Source of the DNA: Danio rerio
Taxonomy: Eukaryota; Chordata; Actinopteri; Cypriniformes; Danionidae
NCBI RefSeq assembly: GCF_049306965.1
Contig: NC_133184.1
Location: 835,001-899,000, forward strand
Direction of reading: 5' to 3'
DNA: 64,000 bases
Shown here: in pieces, positions 49,921-59,848 of the stretch
Layout: each line of letters opens with the position of its first letter
Numbering within the stretch: the stretch's first letter is position 1
The notes under the pieces: generated by a model
Told to the model about the DNA's origin: nothing
Seen by the model: only the letters and a program-made list of their open reading frames with translations
Databases searched by the model: none
Position numbers and translations under genes: made by a program

Positions 49921-52900
49921 ATGTCTGAGGTCAGTATGCTCGACGCTTTTATTAGATATAGAGGTCTTTTAATAACGCATTATGTGATGCATTTGCCTAT
50001 TGGTAACTTTTGGTAATAAATAAGACATGTTGGTGCTCGTGAACGCGCCCACGTGATCAGGTTAGCGTTTTATATTGTGCGCTATTAACAGTAAAAATCG
50101 ATAAATAGAGATAAAATCAGCTTTACAGTAAATGCAAATGTTACTGAAGGGCATGTGTATGTAGAGCGCCATTTCTGTGGGTGTGGCGTGATCGCTAACG
50201 TTAACTGCATTATAATATCGAGCGTATTTCTCACATTTTTGCTATTTTATAATATATTGTTTTGCTAAATTTGTATTAGTACACTCTTAAATATGTACTT
50301 CTCGAACTTCTTTCATTTTGTGAACTGAGCACAGATGATGTTGGGCAGCATGATTGCTTCAGCATTCAATAAAGATATTAAAATAAATATTAAAAACATA
50401 AATAAACATTTTAAATACATGTGAACGTTGACCGGTGTCCTAAATTTGGCATACGATGTTCAGTAAATGATGCCAGTGAATTCATTCAGGGGTGATTGTT
50501 TAATTATTTATTTAGAAATGTAACTGTGAGGAACCGCTACAGCTCTGTCTCCATGTCTGTCACCGCCCTCTTAAAGGGACAGTTCACCAAAAACGAGAAT
50601 TTCCCTCATAATTTTTTATAACACAAAACAAGATATTCTAAAGAAAAATGAGCAAAACATTGATATTAATATAATACTGTGAAAATACTATTAATGAGCA
50701 TTAATCTGTATATCTTACTGTGCGTTTACACTGAAGGAGGCAAGCTTCAAAGTTCGCTCTGGCCACCCTGGCAACAACGCTGTCTGCCTTCACAGCTCTA
50801 CCAGCGAGAGCGTAAAAATTCTCTACATTAATCTCGTATTTAAAGAGGCAATTGCAGCAAATCAGCAAACCCATTCACACAGGGCTTCAGCGTCAACGCT
50901 TGACTGAAGGATTGTCTGAAGTTGGGGCTGAAGCGATCGTCATAGCAATGAAATTCAGTCAGCAATAGGCCAAATCAGTGATATAAACGACCAAATTATC
51001 AAATAATACCTGCCGTGAGTATAACCGCATTCACCATCAGGAGGCGCTATAATCACTCTCGTAGGAGAATTTTGCTTTCACCATCCAAAATAAAGTTATC
51101 CAACGTGTGCGCCGATAACTCCGCCCCTTCCGCTACATAAGCAAACCTGCGGTCGTTGAGTGCGTGAAGTGTCCATCATTACACACTTCATTTTAGCGGC
51201 TGAATGAGTGCATCATCCGGGTAGTTAAAGTGCTCTTATTATTATTAGAGTTTTCAGTGTGAACACACTACTGACACTATTTATACTATAAAATGGCGTA
51301 GAATAGTGCATAAGTATGCGATTTGGGACGCAGCTATTGATATCTATGCAAGTGCCTTCTTAAAGGGACAGTACACCCAAAAATCAACATTTACTCACAT
51401 TTAGGTGTTTCTAAACATTTAACATTATTTGTATTTATTTTATATCAGTGAACACAAAGCAAGACAATCTGAAGACTGTTGGAGAAAAACAGCCATTGAC
51501 GTTTATATTAATAATATTCTATGGAGGCCAGTGGTTGTTTTTCTCAGCATTCTTCATTATATCTTCATTTGTGTTCAACAGCCTCAAACAGGTTTGGAGT
51601 AACTGATTAAATCAAGACGGAATTTACATTTCTGGGTGAACTGTCCCTTTACTGACTCCACAAGATGCATTCATATCATAGGAGCAGGAGGTTTTGTGAA
51701 TTAACCCTAAAATAACTTGATGTAAAATTAATCTCTATAGTCTCAATGCCTTATTCAAGAGCGTAGACCAAGAATGTGCAGTTCAGTTAAGCGTTAAGTA
51801 GTGTGAAAAACGGCTATTTTTAGTATTAGAGCATGAAAAATAACACTCAAGATATTCGTTAACGTTTATTCCCTTAAAATACTGGCCAGCTGAAGGTGTG
51901 AGAAGTGGTCGAGTATTCTGTGAAATCTGATTATCAGTTTTGATGCGTGTCATGTGACGAGGCCAGCCAATCACAGCCATGCAGGGAGAATTACATGCAT
52001 TAGAGTTGGAGTTTGACCCGGTGATAGAGATCTGCTAAAAACCTCATTTATTGTGTGCTTTGGTTACACAATCACTTCATATCAAATACCAGCGCGGCTG
52101 TGAAGCGAGACTAAGAATGGCAAGTGCGCAGGGCCAAAATGTTTCTCTGTTAATGAAGTAAGAAGAAATGACAGATGATTAAGATAGAAATAATTGGAGA
52201 AATGCTGTTGAATGTGTTCGGTTCTGTTTGGGAGCCTGGTTATTCAACAGAGTGAATTAATAAGGGAAAAATAGGCATAACTTTAATAATAACTATATTT
52301 CAGGTAGTTGTGAGTTTATGTCTCACGAATGAGACATGTTGCTGTTGAAATACTGTTGTGAATTGCTTTATTCTATAGAAATTAATTGCAAAATTCATTC
52401 ATTCATATCCCTGGCTTATTCCCTTATTAATCAGGGGTCGCCACAGCATAATGAACCGCCAACTCAATCATTTTCTTGTCGGCTTAGTCCCTTTATTAAT
52501 CCGAGGTCACCACAGCAGAATGAACCACCAACTTATCCAGCTCATTTTTACGCAGAGGATGCCCTTCCAGCCGCAACCCATCTCTGGGAAACACTCATTT
52601 ACACACACACTCATACACTAGAGACAATTTAGCCTACCCAATTCACCTGTACCGCATGTCTTTGGACTGTGGGGGAAACCAGAGCACCCAGAGGAAACCC
52701 ACGCGAACGAAGGGAGAACATGCAAACTCCACACAGAAACGCCAGCTGAGCCGAGCTTCAAACCAGTGACCTTCTTGCTGTGAGGCGACAGCACTACCTA
52801 CTGCGTCGCCACTGAACCGCCAACTATTCCAGCATATGTTTTACACAGTGGATGCCCTTTCAGCCACAACCCAGTACTGGGAAACACCCATACGCACTCA

Positions 52901-55900
52901 TACACTCTGGCCAGTTTAGTTGATCAGTTCCCCTATAGCGCATGTGTTTGGACCCTGGGGGAAACCGGAGCACCCGGAGGAAACCCACACCAACACTGGG
53001 AGAACATGCAAACTCCTCATAGAATCACCAACTGACCCAGCCGGGACTCGAACCAGTGGCCTTCTTGCTGTGAGGCGACAGTGCTAACCACAATATTATG
53101 TGCTGTCATCATGGCAAAGAGAAAAGAAACCAGTCATTAGAGATGAGGTATTAAACTATTATGTGCAGAAATGTTCGGTGTGGTGATGGTGTTGTTGTTT
53201 TTCCACAGGCCGAGTTTCAGAAAGCCGCAGAGGAGGTCAAACAGCTGAAAGCAAAACCAACAGACGCTGAGATGCTGGAGATCTACAGTCTGTACAAGCA
53301 GGCCACCGTAGGAGACGTCAACACAGGTGAGCTCCTCCTTTAGCTCTTAAAGGGACAGTTCGCCCAAAAATGAACATTTCTTCATTGTTTGCTCTGTTGG
53401 TGTGGGTTTCCTCCTGGTGCTCCGGTTTCTCCCACAGTCCAAACTCATGCACTATATGGGAATTGGGTAAACTACATTGACCGTAGTGTATGAGTGTGTG
53501 TGAATGAGTGTGTATGGGTGTTTCCCAGTACTGGGTTGCAGCTGGGAGGACATCTGCTGTGTAAAACATATGCTGGAATAGTTGGTGGTTCATTCCGCTG
53601 TGGCAACCCCTGATAAAATAAAGGACTAAGCTGGAAAATTAATGAATGAATGAATGAGTTCTGTCTTTATTTACTCATTTGTTCCAAACCTGTTTAGTTC
53701 CTTACTTCTACACTTACGCCCCATTCACACGGGGCTTCAGCATCAACGCTTGACTGAAGGCGTGTCTGAAGTTGGTGCTGACTCAATCGTCATCGCAGCA
53801 ATAGGCCACTGTCTAGCTGGTGTATTTGCATACAGCGATTTGATTGGCTGATGCTTCCGTCAGCGCTTGAAAAGTTGAGCTAGTCCCAACTTCTGCAGCG
53901 AGCAATGCCTCTGAAGCGGCGCCGACGGATCCACAATGCAGTTTGGCAACGCCTGACATCACCCATTCAAAGTATATGGGAAGCGTTGACGCTGACGCCT
54001 ATTGACGCTGTGAATAGGGCGTTAAAGGGATAGTTCACCCAAAAATTTAAATTCATCCATCATTTACTCCTCACATTGGTTTGAAAACAAAACAAAATAT
54101 GCTGAAGAATGCTGGAAAAAAGCAGCCGTTGACTTACATAGAAGGAACAAAATATACTATTTAGGTAAATTTGTCTTTTACAGAAAATTAGTCAATGATA
54201 ACAGAATTGTCATCTTTACATTTCATACAACAGGCCTAGTAAAATAACTAACTTACTATACTAAGTTGTACCCATCTATATATTGTGTTATAACTCTATA
54301 TAGTGCTGTCAACCAATCTTAAAAAAATTGTATCGTGTTAATCACAGTCATCTTATATGTGATAAACTGCTAATTTAATTTAAATTTAAATATATGGTTT
54401 ACCTCTAAATGTGCAGTGTCGAAATAATGCAAGATGATCTAGTTAAAGCACTAACTTTTAATGATCTAATTTACCTTATTTTTTTACAGCTCGGCCAGGC
54501 ATGCTAGACTTCACCGGTAAGGCCAAATGGGATGCCTGGGATGCCAAGAAAGGTCAGTTTCCCCTCGCTACCAGCAGAGGGCAGTGACGTGTCATTTATT
54601 TACTTATTTTAGCATCTTAAAGAGACAGTACAGCTAAAAATGATGTTCGAGTTTCTTCTGTTGAACACAAATGAAAAATACTGAAGAAAATAGCCATTGA
54701 CTTACAATTTTTGTGTCTTTCTTTCCTGATATTGATGTCTGATTGATGACTGCAGGTTTCCAGCTAGACATGGCGATATTCAGCAATTCAATGTATTGTG
54801 ATAATAAACATGCACCATATTGATATCGTGGCCACTTCAAAATACAGTGGATAATTGTTTATTTTTAAAATAATATTCACATTGTATTAACAGCTTTATA
54901 GTTTAATTTTTATGTAATCTGACCTACTACAAGCTGAAATATTAATTGTAAATTCTGTTAATGTGCATTAACATTGTGCATTCAGACTCTAATAGGTAAC
55001 ATTAGCAATTTAACTAAACTACCCCATTATAAGTTGTAATTGTTTGAATTTCAGTTGTGTCTTGTTTTTAACCAATATAACTAACAAATCTGGCTTAATC
55101 TCACTGATGAATTGAATATAAAGTGTCCTTATAATCCTTTTGCAATTTAATTCACAATAATTGTTTACTCTATACAATAAAGCAGTATATCAACAAATCA
55201 ATGTGCTAAGAATTGTTATTATATCTGTTAAAGAAACTATTTCTGCAGCTTGTGTTATTTTCATGATAATACAGGGTGTCCGCGGGGTCGTAAAAAGTAT
55301 TAAAAGTTGATAAATCAATAATGAGAAAATGAAGGCCCTTAAAAAGTCTTAATTGCATTTTTACAAGGTCTTGCATTTTGTTCGACCGTTGTCCGTAGTG
55401 TTTGACTCCTAAAAAGCATAAATGTATTCATTTTCCTCCTAATATTACCAACGGCGTGCTCGTTGGTTTGGGCCGGGGCGCGTCCAAGCTCCTCCATATG
55501 GGTGTTGTTACGTAATTTGCGACAAACGCTGGAACGTGACGTGACGCTCTCTACATGTAGCAAAACCATAGAGCGAAACAGACGGGAAAATGTAAGTTAA
55601 AGGACTCCTGGTTGGATGGATGAGTTTAAACAGTAGCTGAAGCCTGTCGCTGAAACAACACATAGTTTAATCTTTCAAGCTTTCTGAGTTCAGTTGCATG
55701 ATTATTTGCTCTATTGATTTATTTAACTAAAACTGTTTGTTAGCAGCTGTTTGGTAAGTTAAAGGTTTGATACTGATTAGAACTTGTGAAGTGGCGATGA
55801 GGTCTTAAATATTTTGGGAAGGTCTTTAAAAAGGAATTAAAGTTATCTTTAGGATTTTTGCCCTGTAATAATACAATATATTATGATAAAACCTTCAACA

Positions 55901-56142
55901 AATTAACGTAACTTTGAAATCTGATACCGTCATAAGCCCCCTTAAAAAAAAAAAAAGAAACTCAAACAGTGTTAAAACTACTCTGGTGTGAGTAAATAAT
56001 CATCTTTGGGTGAACTGTCCTTTTAAGTATCTCACTCTAAGTGTTTGTTTTCTTCTTTGTCTCTTCAGGAACTAGTAAGGAGGATGCTGTGAAAGCGTAC
56101 ATCGCTAAAGTCGAGGAGCTGAAGGGGAAATACGGCATCTAA
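49921..56142 (+). CDS. dbi: Acyl-CoA-binding protein / diazepam-binding inhibitor, four exons, 87 aa
   Basis: Exons are 49921-49929, 53209-53326, 54490-54552 and 56069-56142 (TAA), with GT-AG junctions and phases 0, 1, 1. The 87-residue product matches the family length exactly. Acyl-CoA contacts known from the bovine protein correspond to Y29, K33, K55 and Y74, all present. The core [14 protein letters not shown] and ending KYGI are conserved. The segment corresponding to mammalian octadecaneuropeptide starts at Q34 ([16 protein letters not shown]) and is split by the exon 2/3 junction. The product is a cytosolic four-helix-bundle carrier of medium and long-chain acyl-CoA esters; secreted peptides act on GABA-A receptors in mammals. 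Exon 1 encodes only MSE. Introns are full of SINEs and MITEs. Confidence 0.96.
50570..50690 (+). mobile_element. MITE fragment (AAAGGGACAGTTCACC terminus), dbi intron 1
   Basis: Left end only: 'ttaaagggacagttcaccaa' and the interior 'aagatattctaaag'. Same family as 51360-51651 and 56662-56946. Confidence 0.6.
50869..50972 (+). mobile_element. MITE (CCCCATTCACAC terminus family), copy 3, left part
   Basis: Matches 22410-22676 from the left end to 'cagtcagcaataggcc', then breaks off. Confidence 0.7.
51360..51651. mobile_element. MITE (TTAAAGGGACAGT terminus), complete, dbi intron 1
   Basis: Ends TTAAAGGGACAGTACACCCA and TGGGTGAACTGTCCCTTTA are inverted repeats. The interior 'aacagccattgacg' is shared with the other copies. 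Confidence 0.8.
52393..53092 (-). mobile_element. DANA SINE (older subtype) interrupted by another DANA
   Basis: Outer copy: 52393-52464 (tail part) and 52813-53092 (body and head, 'gatcagttcccctatagc' subtype). The two parts join exactly when the inner element and one target repeat are removed. It lies in dbi intron 1. Confidence 0.9.
52465..52812 (-). mobile_element. DANA SINE (younger subtype) nested in another DANA
   Basis: Complete element from 'caatcattttcttgtcgg' to 'ctactgcgtcgcc', of the 'ttcacctgtaccgcatg' subtype. A 13-bp target duplication TGAACCGCCAACT flanks it at 52452-52464 and 52813-52825. Confidence 0.92.
53093..53172. mobile_element. Fragment of the CAGTTGAAGTC MITE next to dbi exon 2
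   Basis: 'aatattatgtgctgtcatca' and 'gcaaagagaaaagaaacc' match the interior of 47503-48012. It ends about 35 bp before the exon 2 acceptor. Confidence 0.65.
53346..53712 (+). mobile_element. MITE (AAAGGGACAGTTC family) interrupted by a SINE, dbi intron 2
   Basis: Left end TTAAAGGGACAGTTCGCCC starts about 20 bp after the exon 2 donor. The interior resumes after the SINE with 'tttactcatttgttccaaac'. It is broken again by the MITE at 53718. Confidence 0.6.
53395..53656 (+). mobile_element. DANA SINE, head truncated, dbi intron 2
   Basis: Plus orientation: 'gtgtgggtttcctcctggtg' through the body to AATTAATGAATGAATGAATG. The tRNA-like head is absent. Confidence 0.85.
53718..54020 (+). mobile_element. 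MITE (CCCCATTCACAC terminus family), copy 4, complete
   Basis: Ends GCCCCATTCACACGGGGCTT and CGCTGTGAATAGGGC. The interior is collinear with 22410-22676. It is followed immediately by another AAAGGGATAGTTCACCC MITE end at 54021. Confidence 0.8.
54021..54160 (+). mobile_element. MITE fragment (AAAGGGATAGTTCACCC end), dbi intron 2
   Basis: Left end plus 'gctgaagaatgctgg' and 'agccgttgacttacatag'. Another similar left fragment is at 54610-54705 in intron 3, and a right end (GGGTGAACTGTCCTTTTAA) is at 56006-56030. Confidence 0.6.
55272..55866. mobile_element. MITE with CAGGGTGTCCGC terminus, dbi intron 3
   Basis: Begins CAGGGTGTCCGCGGGGTCG and ends near 'aggatttttgccctg'. The internal 'aaaaagtcttaattgca' and 'ggtcttaaatattt' resemble 44179-44491. 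The frames inside it are not supported as coding. Confidence 0.5.
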
Positions 56143-56344
56143 CAGACACCCATATGATGGCCAGCATGCCTTTACCTGTACTGTTCTCCCATAAACGCCT
56201 TAAGGCCTGCAGTGTGTTGCTCACACAAGACTGTGATCGGTGTGAGAAAACCGGCACATTCCTCGCAGGCCAAGAGAAAACCGTCCACAATGTAGTGAAA
56301 AGAATGAATACTTTTGTATGCGCTGCCATAAAATTCACCTTTAC

Positions 56345-56350
56345 AATAAA
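56345..56350 (+). terminator. dbi poly(A) signal
   Basis: AATAAA about 200 bp after the stop codon, followed by a 'gtgtttacttctctcctgtt' GU/U-rich element. Confidence 0.7.
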
Positions 56351-56661
56351 CATGTGTTTACTTCTCTCCTGTTAACACTGAAGAAGGAAAAACATGTTGT
56401 GTTGCCCTTAAGAAATTTTGTATTTGTATCTGAGACCCTTGTGTTTTTTGTAAACAACAAAATCTTTGTCATACTTATTGCCTGATAATTGGAGTTAAAA
56501 CAAAAATAACAACCCTATAATAAAAGCAAAAACCTTTACTGTATATGTGTTTAATACATACAGTTGTGCATCAGTGTAAACGATGGAGTTGTTTATCCAA
56601 GACTGACTTGAATAGTTAGTATGAAATGATATGGTTGTATCCCATTACATAAGACCTTTGT

Positions 56662-56946
56662 TGAAAGGACAGTTTACTCAAAAATGTCAATTTTGTCATC
56701 CTCCACTTGTTCTAAACCTGTTTGAGCTTACAAAGGAAGATATAATAAAGAATACTGAAGAACAAATAGCCATTGACTTCAATAGGATTATTGCTTGTTT
56801 CTATGGATGTCAATGGCTGCTTTTTTCCAGCTTTCTTCAGCATATCTTCCCTTGTGTTCTACTGAAAATAGAAACTCTGGTTAAAAACCACTTGAGTGTG
56901 AGTAAATAATGAGGAAATGTTCATTTTTAGGTGAACTGTCCCCTTA
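56662..56946. mobile_element. MITE (AAAGGACAGTTTAC terminus), complete
   Basis: Ends GTTGAAAGGACAGTTTACTC and TTAGGTGAACTGTCCCCTTA are inverted repeats. The interior includes 'agccattgacttcaatagg'. The 92-codon frame across it is not a gene. Confidence 0.75.
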
Positions 56947-57131
56947 ACTGTTATATAGTCTGACAAACTTTACATTTTGCAGTTTGTTTGGGGTAGGCAC
57001 AGTCTTCTGAGATAACATCGATATACCTGTTATTGTCTTGAAACCACTGAAAAGTCTTAGAAAAATTAGATAACCTGTAACACTATCTCCAAACCAAACA
57101 CGCAAGATTTTAGCCACAAGTTTGTCTGTCT

Positions 57132-57660
57132 GACAAAAACATTTAATTACCAGCCACTGCACTCCCAATGAAATGGTAAAGGTTTTAATTTAATAAATAC
57201 ACATTAAACCTCTATTAATAGGCTACCTAGTGAATGTTGTTGGTGTAAGTCACAGTTCTAACTTTCATTTTCAAACCATTTGCTATTTTATTTTCAAGAT
57301 CTGAGGTATCCGCTGCTGCTTTCAGTCCGTATATGTCTGGTAAAATAGAATTTAAACTAACATTGGTAGCATTTAACACTGAATAAAGCACATAATGACA
57401 AATACCAGCCACTGCACTCCCAACGAAATGCTAAAGGTTTTTAATATAATTAATACTAAACCTCTTTAACATTATTAACAGGCTACTGGGCGTCCGTTTG
57501 CACTGAGTCTTATTTCTGTCTTTAATTTCTAAACGTCTACTATTTTACTTTCTAGATCTGAGTTGATCTGCTGCTGCTTTCAGTCAGTAAATGTCTTGTA
57601 AAATGGTATTTATACTTACATTGCTAGAATTTAACTATGAATAAAGCAGATAATCTGTAC
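57132..57660. repeat. Tandem duplication, about 265 bp x 2
   Basis: Copy 1 57132-57396 and copy 2 57397-57660 share 'ccagccactgcactcccaa', 'gctgctgctttcagtc' and 'gaataaagca' in the same order with moderate divergence. Neither contains a supported gene. Confidence 0.8.
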
Positions 57661-57778
57661 CTGAGGTGATCTTTGTCTCAGTAGTGCTGTTATTCTGCCG
57701 TTTAACGGAAAAAACGGTTTCTACATTTTAAATTTCGCGCGTCGCCGTCGCACAGTTAGGACAAAAACTCCTTTTAAC

Positions 57779-57823
57779 ATGGAAAGGATAGCTTTTATAA
57801 TGGCGTCGCGTGTTGTTCGAAAG
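57779..57823 (+). other. Candidate first coding exon of unknown assignment
   Basis: A CpG-rich stretch (57735-57760, 'cgcgcgtcgccgtcgc') precedes an ATG that reads MERIAFIMASRVVRK and then a strong donor AAG|GTAAGA at 57824. Phase 0 would fit tmem37 exon 2, making an alternative N-terminus, or it could belong to a gene whose later exons lie beyond the window. No further matching exon was recognised. Confidence 0.3.
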
Positions 57824-57839
57824 GTAAGACTATGCCAAT

Positions 57840-58550
57840 GATGACCTGTTATTATCACCATCATATCAGCAGTTTGAGCACTGTGATTTATAGGCTATCA
57901 AGGGTCGACATCACCTGACATTTATAAACAGGCAAGTTCTTATTTCTCTACTGTGAGTTTATGTGGTGTAAAAACGTCAATGTAATATTGTCAATGGACT
58001 CTAGTCTAGTTATCAACTTATGCCCCTCAGTCTGAAAAAAGGACAGTGTTTTTTGCTAGAGTGTAAATTGCATAATTAAGTTTTGGGTCACAGACGTCCA
58101 AAATGGACTTTGGCCAATAATGTGATGAAATCGATAATAATGATAATCAGGAGTTTAATCATTGAAGAGAAAAACTGCTCCAAACTAACAACATGCTTCA
58201 TCACATCCCTGCTATGACGAGCCACTATTTTACTTTCATCTCAAATGAGAGGGGAAAAAGTGTAAATATAACTGAATAATAATTTTGATCTGTATTAATC
58301 TGGGGAAAAAAAATCTTATTAATCTACATTAATAGACTGGGATACGTATGGGTAAGATTATCTGCCTCATTATTGTTTGTAATAAACATAATATGGGCAA
58401 TAAATGTATGCACATGTATATTACGTCATAGATTTAATATACTTTTGAGATGAAACTCTTAATAACATTCTGATTTGACATTGGAAATTATTATTTTTTA
58501 AAATAATTTAGATTTTGTCCTATTCGCTATAATTCTCTAAAGTACTTAAG
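57840..58550. other. no gene seen
   Basis: AT-rich sequence with no supported features. Confidence 0.4.
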
Positions 58551-58880
58551 TTGTAGTGATTCTACAGTTGCTATTGTAACACAATTATAGAAATTAATCC
58601 GTTGTAGTGATTCTACAGTTGGTTACACACAACTATAGTAATTAATCTGTTGTGGTTATTCTACAGTTGCTATGATAACACAACAACTATAGTAATTAAT
58701 CCATTGTGGTTATTCTACAGTTGCTATGGTAACACTACAACTATAGTGATTCATCTGTTGTGGTTATTCTACAGTTGCTAAGGCAACACAACAACTATAG
58801 TGATTATTCTGCCGTGGTGATTCTACAGTTGCTATGGCAACACAACTATAGTAATTAATCTGTTGTGGAGATTCTAGTGT
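58551..58880. repeat. Tandem repeat, about 55-bp unit, 6 copies
   Basis: Unit built on 'gtggttattctacagttgct', 'atggtaacacaac' and 'tatagtaattaatctgtt'. Located 0.6-0.9 kb upstream of tmem37. Confidence 0.85.
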
Positions 58881-59459
58881 TTTTTGAACAACAATTACAG
58901 TAAACAACCGACCTAATAATACAGTTTTTTATAACATAATACATTATAATATTATTTCACAGTTTACTGTAGTAAAAGCTAAAGTATACCATGTATTATA
59001 AAGTCTATCAATTCACTATACTACATTAATTAACCAGGTCCTATAATGGACTTTACTATATAAAAAACACTAAAGTAGGCTACTATAAATAGTTTGTTTT
59101 CATGAATGAACACTTTCAGTATCTGTTTAACAATTGTCCATTACGAAAGTAACATTTGTCAAATTTAATTCAAAGTTATTTCTGACGGCCATAAACACCT
59201 TTATGCATATTGAAATGTACACAAACTCCCTCACACAGACTCGCGCCTCAGTTACCGAGACTCTCCGTGACCGGAAAGCAAACGTGAATCTTCTCCCCCG
59301 TGCTCTGCGTGTGTAACGGGACGGGCGGGTTTAAGACTGTTAATGTTACACCGAGTTTCCTCAGTCTGTGGTTTATACACTGTACTTTCGACTGGACTCG
59401 TCTTGGCTTCTCCTCGCTTCTCCTTGGTTTGTTTGACTGTAACGCACGTCGAAATCAGT

Positions 59460-59763
59460 ATGACGGCGATAAAAATCAGGGTAATGCTTTTAATAATGTA
59501 TTTTTATTGAATGAAATCATTAAATTCCTTGATATGAAGGGCAGTGTATTTTAATATTTAGCCTACTACAGTTAGCGATAGTTGTCAGGATGGTAGTAAA
59601 CAGTGTTAAAGTTACCTTTAAGTGCAATATATTATAATATTACCTTACTTTTAAAAGATATACCAAATTTATAAACTTTTTTAATGTGTTATGTTATTTT
59701 ATGGTTACTTTTGTTCATCTGGCTTGAGCTTGGTTCTTAATAATGCTTGTTTATATTTATTTA

Positions 59764-59848
<85 letters not shown>

